From positions 6,011,691 through 6,075,690 of the forward strand of contig JASSKH010000006.1 of NCBI GenBank assembly GCA_031763025.1: a stretch of 64,000 nucleotides of DNA, given 5' to 3'. The notes beneath the pieces were generated by a model. It saw nothing but the letters and a program-made list of their open reading frames with translations. It was not told the DNA's origin and searched no databases. This DNA is from Macrocystis pyrifera (lineage: Eukaryota; Sar; Phaeophyceae; Laminariales; Laminariaceae). A program made the translations under genes and the position numbers. Shown here piece after piece: positions 56,533 to 64,000 of this stretch (its first letter is position 1; every line of letters starts with the position of its first letter).

Positions 56533-57798
56533 AAAACGTTCCTGAAAAAAAAAAACAGTGCTGAGATAAGCGCGGAAATTAATCAACTATGGTTGGTTGC
56601 ATGAATCCCGTACTCAGTTCAGCGATAAGCTGCTCCTTTTTTCTCATCGCTATAGGTTACGCTTTCATCTTACGAGGACCTAGAGAAATCAGCAACCACG
56701 ACATACCCAAACCACAATACACCATACGTATACGCATGCTTGTGAAATGTTCGCAATTTCTCCAACTTTTCTGTTCGTACGAGCACTTTTCGGCAAAACG
56801 CTTTTTGATAGAGTAATAGTACCCCCATACGGGTAGGCCGGTCGGACGCATTCATTGGTCCAAGTCTCGGCGCGATCCGTGCACTCTGGAGCGCGTGACG
56901 GGCCCTCAAAGTTTATTCCCGGCGGTAGTATATCCCCGTATGCTTTTCTTTTAGGCTCGTTTTTACCAATTTCATAATTTCGCCCCCTCTTTCTGCTCCT
57001 TCTCAATCGTAGTCGTACAGTAGCGCAGACCCGGGGTCACACATACACAATATAGCAGGCTCTTCTCCCCCCCCTCCCCACCAATGTACATGCCTTGAGC
57101 CATTTTATCGCGAGAAGGTTTGAGCACTTTCTCTTCCCTCGTCGGCCCGCGCCTAATCGCACACCAAAAACAATTTGGTTCTGATTATTACCAAAAAATG
57201 CGGCAAAATAACGCACACTCGTCGGACGAACTTCGAGGCTGGTTTTCTCGAGAACGGGTGAAAGGTGCTAACGCCGAGCGGTGCGTCTACAAGTATGGAA
57301 ATATATCACCCACCATTTCGGCGGGTGTGCTACGCCCCCGGGTTTGTAGAAAATTGCGCCGGAAAAAAATCGTGCCGGGGTGTGTGCGTGTGTTATCTTG
57401 CGTGTTATACGGTACTACTGCATGCTCACCTGCTGGACGTAGTATAGGACCCAGAGCGTTATAAAAACTCTGCTGCCCTGTCAATGTTGAGTGTTCAGGA
57501 TGCTTCCCGGAACTTTCTTCGGGCTGGAGTCGACTGAACGCGAAAAAAATAAATAAATAAAAAATCCCGGCTACCCGGCGCTATAAAATACCTGGTACAT
57601 CTATAGATCATGTTTTAACTCGTGAACGATCCAAAGTCTTGAAAAAGGTTCTGCTGGTCTGCCAAACATTCTGCTTGTCACCGCTCGCTGTAACGTTGCT
57701 CTTCTCCCCCCCCCCCCTATTACATAGAGTAGGTTGGGTGGGCGTCGGTTGGCAACGACACTTTCGTAAAGCATGCCGCTCACTATTAATAAGTGAGC

Positions 57799-57910
57799 TA
57801 TTACGGGGGGGGTCCATAGTTAACAGGACCAAATGTTGTTAGTAAAAATACCTAAATATATAGGTTTTTATGTATGACATAGGTCCTGTTAACTATAGAC
57901 CCTCGTAATA
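57799..57910. mobile_element. 110-bp palindrome-ended MITE, copy 4
   Basis: 112 bp, same orientation as copy 3: TATTACGGGGGGGGTCCATA on the left, GTTAACTATAGACCCTCGTA and ATA on the right. The G run is longer by three. Confidence 0.9.
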
Positions 57911-58044
57911 GACAACCAGGGTGCCGTTTTTTTTTTTGTTTTTAGGCGGTCGGTCGCACCTGGCGATCGAGATATATCATTTGTGCGGGGTAGATAACCT
58001 TTACTCCACACAAGGGGAATAATCGTATTACGTAGTGTTCAAGG

Positions 58045-58350
58045 TAAGGCGCCCACGAGGCAGCTACATAGTACCCCCCCCCATTGCTGTCTCTGGAAGT
58101 GGCCACACCGGGAATAAAACTAACTCATTGAAGCTATCGTCCATAACCAAGTCTGCCTCACAAGCGGTTGTTAGCACGATGCAGCTTACCCTTCGTGCGA
58201 CTCGCCGAACACCTCACGGCGCTTCGAGCTTGGTGCAAGCAATGTCAGCCTGGTCGCAGAAAACCCGACGTGCCCCGTCGCGACATTGTAGAGATGCGAG
58301 GGTTATTGTCGTACGACTACGGCCATGCATGATGTCGATTACACCCCCCG
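58045..58350 (-). mobile_element. Dispersed element X, copy 3 (inverted)
   Basis: Reverse complements of the landmarks: GCTGTCTCTGGAAGTGGCCA, AGTCTGCCTCAC, CTTCGTGCGACTCGCCG, GACGTGCCCCGTCG, ACGACTACGGCCATGCATGA. It is the only copy in this orientation. Confidence 0.65.
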
Positions 58351-58479
58351 CCTCCCCCCGTTGTTGAAGCCTTTCTTACGAACAGAGAGGTGCCTATAAA
58401 AAAACCCAAGATAGAAATATTGACGATGTCGATGCTGCCTGGAAAATGCCAGAGCCTTTCGCGGGTCATGACCCCAACC

Positions 58480-58620
58480 CGCGGGTCGGCTCAAGAAATG
58501 ATCGAAATTTCACCGGTCGGGTCGGGTCGGATCGGGTCGGGCCGGGTCTGGATGTTTTCAAATCATCACGGATTGGGTCTGGTCACCGATAAGCGGCCCG
58601 AACCGACCCGACCGGCGGAC
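58480..58620. repeat. (CGGGT)n degenerate array, copy 2
   Basis: CGGGTCGGGTCGGATCGGGT on the left and CCGAACCGACCCGACCGG on the right, so the array is inverted-repeat in form. The partner at 44865-45010 has the same two-sided design. Confidence 0.7.
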
Positions 58621-58834
58621 AGCCTCGGAAAATTCCTCGGGCTGCGATTGAGTCATGCTATCGACTTATTAATAGTTGTTTCCTACCGTAGGTATGATGA
58701 GGTTTACTGTAGCTACTCTCACCTTGTGGAGGAACCAAAGCCTTAGAGCTCTGCTGGCCTCGCGGCGAAGGGCGCTCTCGATAAAACGCCTTGCCTGCCA
58801 CGGAAAACCACAGGGCGTTTATGCGTGTACAGTT

Positions 58835-59290
58835 GTCACTTAAACCAAGTTATTAGTTACTACCCGCCGGTAAGGCTGAGAGCTGGCTGGACTCGACGAA
58901 TATGCCTAACAGTACAGTAACTAATTGGGTGTGGCGAAGTAGGTGATTCCATTACTGCAGTTGTCGCTTAAATTAAGTCCATACAAGGTCAAGCTCAAGT
59001 TGAGATGGATTGGCTGGAGTCAACGGCCAGATATTAATTCGGCGTGGCCGAGTCAGCCGTCAAGTTCAACTTTAAGTTCAACATCAAGTTCAACTTCAAG
59101 TTCAAGGTTAACCCTTTCGTAGGTCTGTGAGCTATTCGTTTGGATTTGGCGAAGAAAGTAAACTGCGTACAGTAACCGACTCAAATGAAACTGTCACTCA
59201 AATCAACTTCAAGTTCAAGTTCATGTCAAGGTTGTAAGCCCTTTTCGTGTAGCTGTGAGTTCTAGCTGCAGTCGACGACCATTTACTAAA
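58835..59290 (+). repeat. About 130-bp tandem repeat with TTCAAG hexamers
   Basis: Four diverged units with the recurring series TGTCACTTAAA-CAAGTT, GTAGGTCTGTGAGCT, GGACTCGACGA-TA and ACAGTAACTAA. Units 2-4 carry runs of AAGTTCAACTTCAAGTTCAA (59057-59105 and 59200-59235). It is non-coding. Confidence 0.7.
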
Positions 59291-59667
59291 GCGCGCTATG
59301 CGCCATCTTCATCATCATCAACTGTTCTCAGATGACATGTTGACCTTGAAAATAAGAATCTTGACCTGTTCTAAGAATCGTGATCAGACTAAAGCAACAA
59401 GAGGCGGCTCTTCTCGTGAAGATGTCTTTAAGCAATCAACATACCGTACGAGATTGACAACGACCAACTGCTCATCAGGCAAACCTGGCAGGGGGCACTA
59501 CTACCAAAACCAAAACAAATCACGTCCCAACAGCAGTAACCTATTAAGCTACCAGGTATTAAGCTACCAATAGCATTAGCAGTAGCAGTAACACCTGTGG
59601 GACGCACAACCAGTTACCCGGCGGCAAAATATGTACTGGTACCTACACGAACTAAGTTTTGAAGTTA

Positions 59668-59750
59668 CTCAACAGTGACCTGCCGGTTATAGCATAAGTT
59701 AAGAAAATGCCACCAAAAGCTGAACTCAGGTCATAACCGGCAGGTAACTG
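59668..59750. repeat. Stem-loop CTGCCGGTTAT
   Basis: AGTGACCTGCCGGTTAT (59668 region) and ATAACCGGCAGGTAACT (59733 region) pair across a loop of about 48 bases. TTACCCGGCGG upstream at 59614 is related. Confidence 0.7.
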
Positions 59751-59807
59751 GTCTTTTTTCCACGGTAACTGCTATTCCTGTTTCGTGCAACCCTACCGTA
59801 GAGTTGG

Positions 59808-59925
59808 TTGCCTTATTCGCGGAGCCTTCAGCACGAGGAGCTCAATATGTGTCATCACCCGAAACATGAATCTCGAAAGAAAGAAATTGTATATTCGCGT
59901 AACCCGACCAACATCTACATGCGCC
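59808..59925 (+). repeat. Dispersed repeat E, copy 2
   Basis: GTTGCCTTATTCGCGGAGC, ACGAGGAGCTCAATATG, CATCACCCGAAACATGA, CGCGTAACCCGACCAACAT. It is followed closely by copy 3 in the same orientation. Confidence 0.7.
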
Positions 59926-59971
59926 TTATGCCTTGTACGGGCGGTGACTAATTCTGAGCGTGCACTGCCTT

Positions 59972-60090
59972 TTAGGGGCGGGTGCCTTATTATTTTCTGA
60001 GCTCATTCATCAACCGAGAAGCTCAACCTGTCACCCGAAACAAGAACTTCGAACAAGTATGTTCGCGCCAAGCCGACCAACATTTCTACG
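59972..60090 (+). repeat. Dispersed repeat E, copy 3
   Basis: GGTGCCTTATTATTTTCTGA, GAGAAGCTCAACCTGTCA, CCCGAAACAAGAACTTCGAA, GCCGACCAACAT. Copies 2 and 3 start about 164 bases apart. Confidence 0.7.
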
Positions 60091-60127
60091 GGGTATTCAT
60101 AGTACATCCCAATAAAAACGAAGACAC

Positions 60128-60240
60128 TATTGCGGGGGGGCACAGTTAATAGGACCAAATATTGTTAATAAAAATAGGGAAATATATGGGGTTTTGTGTG
60201 TACCGTAGGTCCTATTTACTATGTATGGTCCCCCGTAATA
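60128..60240. mobile_element. 110-bp palindrome-ended MITE, copy 5
   Basis: TATTGCGGGGGGGCACAGTT on the left, TACTATGTATGGTCCCCCGT and AATA on the right. It adjoins copy 6 through a shared TA. Confidence 0.9.
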
Positions 60241-60334
60241 TTACGGGGGGGAATAGTTAACAGGACCAAATATTGTCAGTAAAAATAGGGAAATATATAT
60301 AGGGTTGTCCTATTTACCGTGGTCCCCCGTAATA
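60239..60334. mobile_element. 110-bp palindrome-ended MITE, copy 6 (short)
   Basis: About 96 bp. It lacks the TGTGTACCGTAGG-type block present in copy 5 and otherwise matches. Ends are TATTACGGGGGGGAATAGTT and CCGTGGTCCCCCGTAATA. Confidence 0.9.
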
Positions 60335-60448
60335 CTTTAGAGTAAAAGCGCCACTCTGTCCTGTATTTTGATAAACGTTTGAATGCTCGTATTATATCCA
60401 AACGGTACATACATATTATACTAGCCGTACAGATTGCTATCATTCTGT

Positions 60449-60563
60449 TATTAAGGGGGACCATAGTAAACAGGACCTATGGTTCACACGAAATCTTACA
60501 TATTTCCCTATTTTTACTATTAATAATAATATTTGGTCCTATTAACTATGGTTCCCCATAACA
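60449..60563. mobile_element. 110-bp palindrome-ended MITE, copy 7
   Basis: TATTAAGGGGGACCATAGTA on the left, TAACTATGGTTCCCCATAAC on the right, with an extra AATAAT near 60527. It lies in the presumed first intron of the gene starting at 61027. Confidence 0.85.
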
Positions 60564-60646
60564 ATACTAACCGGTAGTTCCACAGGCCAGAAGCTGTTCA
60601 GCGCAAAACGCGGCACACCCGCCGTAGGATTTGGCTGAAAAAATAC

Positions 60647-61027
60647 CTGAGAGGTAGAGATCTTGTACTTCGGTTTGTTCGTCGCCGCCGCCGCCGCCGC
60701 CGCCGCCACCCCCGGCTGCTTCGTTTGGAGCGTATCTCTTGCCTTCGGTTGTTCCGTTTCGCGCGAAACGCCCGCGACCTGTTCATTTTCGAGCGAGCCG
60801 GCCTCGGTCGTCCCTGGTTGGTCTGTCTCGCGCGAAACGCCCCTGGTCCCTGATTGGTCCGGCTCGACGGAAACGACGCCTGTGCCTTGTTTGGTCGTCT
60901 GGAGAGAAGCTCTAACCAGGGTTTCCAGTTCCGCCTGCGGCATTTTGAACGAGTCTCGCTTGAGCTTTTGGCTCATGAACGCCAGCACTTCCTCCGGGAG
61001 GTCTTCGTACACGGTGCACCTGGCCAT
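60647..61027 (-). CDS. First exon of an unknown gene
   Basis: The ATG at 61027 opens 127 codons to a CTCAG/GTATTT donor at 60647 (phase 0); without splicing the frame runs on to 60542. The start reads MARCTVYEDLPEEVLAFMSQ, then KMPQAELETLVRASLQTT, a predicted helical region. Two GVSRETDQP/GVSRETEQP repeats and an Ala8 run from (GCC)n follow, then KPKYKISTSQ. The protein is unknown. Codon use is even and the frame stays open through the repeats, which supports coding. It may splice to the exons at 56288, 55798 and 51841, all in phase 0. Confidence 0.55.
60683..60710 (+). repeat. (GCC)n trinucleotide repeat, coding
   Basis: Eight or nine GCC/GCN units. On the minus strand they encode the Ala run of the exon at 60647-61027. 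Confidence 0.85.
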
Positions 61028-61307
61028 GTTCGGGTTTTTTATTTCGCTTTTCAGAGCCGTGCAATGTACTGGTGCGGTATAAAGGGAAGAGGCAAATGAT
61101 ATGACTCAAGCGCTCGTATGCTCTGAGCGAAACGCAGCTCTACTGTAGAAGCGGCCCGGACCGAAAAAAGGTATGTACGCACACACGAAAATGTAGAAAA
61201 CACCAGAATGTGTATGTATGTATGCAGGTTCAACGTACGTGAATAAAACAAAAATGCCGTAGGAACAAAATACTAGTTTGTTAGCAGTGCAGTCGGTGCC
61301 GTTTAGT

Positions 61308-61360
61308 GGACAAGCCACTCAAATTCCAAATAGTTTGTCTCCAAAACGGGACTGCAGTAC
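61308..61360. mobile_element. Tiny inverted-repeat element, copy 3
   Basis: AGCCACTCAAATTCCAAATA and TTGTCTCCAAAACGGGACTG resemble the right halves of the elements at 16262 and 16640. The left half is eroded. Confidence 0.4.
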
Positions 61361-61832
61361 AAAAACGGTCCAGGGGGATACTGTTGTAGTCAGGACCCAC
61401 AGTGGACCCAAAAACCGCATTATCCCCCTATGATCACACAGCATGGTAGGTTCTGATTACCGTCACAGAGGCCAAAATGAACCGAAATAGACCCAAAATA
61501 GGCCCAAAGCAGCCACGGACTTCGGTGCGTGGATCTCAAGAACTATTGCGTGAATCGAAAATGTCGCCTGTGCGAGATACGCCGTTGATAGTAGGCTTTC
61601 CATCGATACTACATTCGTATTCTTCAGAACTAAAATACACTGAGAAGCCTCTCTTTCTACACATTTGCTAGGGGCCACCGTGATACCGGGAGTCGCCTTC
61701 GGTGACGTACATACGTGGTAGCAAAGATGTCAGGAGACATGTCAAGCAAGGCAAAACGTATGCCGTCAAGGGTGTATGGCCGAGTTTTCCAGTCTAAAAC
61801 CTAGTACTTTGGTGCCCGTCAATGCATGTCAA

Positions 61833-61867
61833 ACCGTAGGTCCTATTTACTATGGCCCTCCGTAATA
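61833..61867. mobile_element. 110-bp MITE, solo right end
   Basis: CCGTAGGTCCTATTTACTAT and GGCCCTCCGTAATA only. It is a truncated copy. Confidence 0.7.
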
Positions 61868-61869
61868 AG

Positions 61870-62280
61870 AACCGGACTTGAGTATGGATGACAGCTTCGA
61901 AAACCTAACCTATTCTCCGGTGTGGCCACTTCCAGAGACAGCATCGGGGGTACTATGTAACTGTCTCGTGGGTGCCTTACCATAAATACGAGTTTCGAGG
62001 AAATTTTCAATGAGCAGGACACGAAGCTTGCAAAATACGAGTTTTGAGGAATTTTTCGACGTCACCGCTTCGGTTTCGACACTTATGTTGACTCGTCAAC
62101 TCGTCAACGGGGGGGGAGAGGGTACTCATTTGCTGCTTGCCTTAGTCATTTGACCATTGACCACGCATCCCTTTCGAGACGGAACACTTGAGAGGAGCAG
62201 GGGGGGGGTGTACTCGATCGATAGGAGAGATGTACTCGATCTCACGCATGGCCGTAGTCGTATGACCATACGGGGGGGGG
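61870..62280 (+). mobile_element. Dispersed element X, copy 4 (scrambled)
   Basis: GGATGACAGCTTCGAA, GGTGTGGCCACTTCCAGAGA and GTGGGTGCCTTACCATA come first (61888-61985). The head-type words GCATCCCTTTCGAGACGGAA and CGCATGGCCGTAGTCGTATG follow near 62164 and 62241. The order differs from copy 1, so two fragments may be joined. An ATACGAGTTT-GAGGAA pair lies between. Confidence 0.5.
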
Positions 62281-62397
62281 GGGGGGCGGGCATACAATAG
62301 TAATCAGAACCCACGATGAACCCAAACTCCCGTACATCCCCGAATGTGTACATACCACATTCGGTTCCGAATACTACAGTACGCCCCCCTCGCCTAC

Positions 62398-62506
62398 TAT
62401 TACGGGGGACCAGAGTAAATAGGACCTACGGTACATACAAAAATTCTATATATTTACCTATTTTTTACTAACAATATTTGGTCCTATCTACTATGGCCCC
62501 CCGTAA
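62398..62506. mobile_element. 110-bp palindrome-ended MITE, copy 8
   Basis: TATTACGGGGGACCAGAGTA on the left, CTACTATGGCCCCCCGTAA on the right, same orientation as copy 2. Confidence 0.9.
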
Positions 62507-62887
62507 GTTTGCTAACACAAAACACGTGGGTGCAGATCCAAGTTCTAAACAGGGCTACGGTAAATACTCTAAAACCTATATAACGCATACCGGTACGCAC
62601 CTGGTATAGCGTGTAACACCTGAGAAAGATAGGCAGAAACAAAATGCCGATTTTTACCATACCGACTACAGTTGTTCACCAGCAAGGTCGGGGATAACAA
62701 ACACATCTCGACTTGCAAGCACAGCCAGGAGTATGGGGTGTGTATCGCATCCGCACACTTTTGCTTACAAGTACAGTAGAGTCGTGTGTTCTTCAGTATC
62801 GACTCAAGCTACCGTTGGGGTACACATGTAACACCCACTTTTGCCTTTTGAGGCTCCGCGCTTGAGGAGCTACCTGGTACACACTAA

Positions 62888-62996
62888 TATTACGGGAGGC
62901 CATAGTAAATAGGACCAAATATTGTTAGAAATAATACGTAAATATATGGGTGTTTGTGTGTACCGTAGGTCCTATTAACTATGGTCCCCCGTAATA
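62888..62996. mobile_element. 110-bp palindrome-ended MITE, copy 9
   Basis: TATTACGGGAGGCCATAGTA on the left, TTAACTATGGTCCCCCGTAA and TA on the right, core in the orientation of copy 3. Confidence 0.9.
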
Positions 62997-64000
62997 GTAA
63001 TTCAGTAGTAAGTCACCCAAAAACTGACTGTGACATACCAGGTATCATGTATCATACGAGAGTGTTATCAGGGATGAGTGTTACGGTTGCAAAACGTCGG
63101 GCGTACCGCGTCAAAATGGCCAATTGTGCGAATTTTCGCTCGCGAACGTCAACCGCAAAACCCGACAAGGCGTTAAATTAGGGGGTGGATCACTTTCATC
63201 CCCCGTCCTTTTTCTTTTTTGTTGCATGTGGGCTGCTTACTTACTGGTTATTAGTCCGACTAATAACTATTAATAGTCGGCGGCTTGAGTCGTCACGACC
63301 CACACCCCTGGAAAAATTGACTTGATTTGATTTGATTTAATAAGCTTTGCTCTGTTCTTCGTATGAGGTCCCCTCGGTTCCGGTTGCAACTCCTATTATG
63401 CAATATATACACCTGGTGCATACGCACGCTGAGTTTGACTTTTGCCTTGTTTCAGGCGTGCGATGTGCTTCAGTTATGACGTGCATCGTACTGTTTCGTA
63501 TGAATATTACTACATTTTGTTCCTGAGGTATTCTGGCAACTCCATAGTCTCTGAACCCTGGCTTGTGACCGCTGAGGAGATTTTGGGCGACGAGTTAACC
63601 CTTTTCTTGATAGCAATGCACTACTGCTGTAGATTGTGCATACACATATTATATACATGAAATTAAGGTAGTTCCGACCAAGTTGTACCTGAGAGGAAAT
63701 TGCAAATATCAAAAGGGGCCAAGGCGAGAACGACAGCGAGGTGCGAAACGACTACCTTCGAAGCCAGGGGAGGCAGTTCTGGAGACAGAGGTAGCTTCCT
63801 GGGCGGCTGAAGTGCTCCATCGCTGCCCTTTGCACCTGCCAAAGCAGAGAAAAAAAAAAAGCATACAGATACGGTACAAGATCAGCATGACAGCGAGAGC
63901 ATAAAAGCAAACCTGGTACCTAGCATGTACGTACAATAATGGTTTGCCTTAATGGTTTTGGGGGCCCTCGATGGCCTCCGATAGCGACAAACGAAAAAGG
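62997..64000. other. No gene seen to the window end
   Basis: Short frames only. It contains GTCGGACTAATAACTATTAA and its near-complement around 63253-63283, and three TACC-GGTA-type motifs (63036, 63411, 63912). Confidence 0.45.

Overview
The window looks like nuclear DNA of an intron-rich, repeat-rich eukaryote. Genes are broken into short phase-compatible exons separated by GT-AG introns of about 0.4 to 4 kb, operons and ribosome binding sites are absent, and most of the sequence is transposon debris, minisatellites and inverted repeats. The endonuclease/reverse-transcriptase LINE, a Copia-type gag and the gene structure fit a photosynthetic stramenopile, most likely a brown alga. That assignment is inference from family resemblance, not a database result.

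Layout. (1) 1-9.7 kb is a nest of LINE remnants. A 5'-truncated plus-strand LINE (3550-4693) and a longer minus-strand LINE (6891-9300) face each other across a foldback structure (arms 5165-5660 and 6345-6885) whose centre holds a tRNA-derived SINE. (2) 9.7-16.7 kb holds a dispersed repeat, a 470-bp foldback element (10906-11376), and a gutted Copia-like retrotransposon with gag and zinc knuckle between two LTR-like direct repeats (11864-15872). (3) 17.0-26.4 kb is the best gene: an eight-exon plus-strand major facilitator transporter of 511 residues, ZIFL-like, reconstructed splice site by splice site. (4) 26.4-34.1 kb is mostly non-coding, then a second LINE copy (31134-33541, minus) and a second SINE (33770-34093). 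(5) 34.4-41.5 kb is a tandem pair of related units of about 4.1 and 3.0 kb. Each carries decayed minus-strand reading frames and internal 238-bp satellites; the first unit has an extra 620-bp insertion with inverted ends. (6) 42.9-45.3 kb, minus strand, holds the C-terminal exons of an origin recognition complex subunit 3 homologue, with a one-base frame break in a C8 tract. (7) 51.8-61.0 kb, minus strand, holds four exon-like blocks in compatible phase that may form one unrecognised gene. The introns and flanks are peppered with at least ten copies of a 110-bp palindrome-ended MITE and with other small repeats.

Only three cellular genes are supported: the transporter, the ORC3 fragment and the unknown 51.8-61.0 kb gene. 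They show no functional link to one another. The strongest unusual signals are the inverted centre of the foldback element at two loci, the SINE family, the clustered MITE family, the tandem duplication with an insertion in one unit only, and the high density of two short near-palindromic motifs (TACCTGGTA and TACAGCAGTA) across the window.
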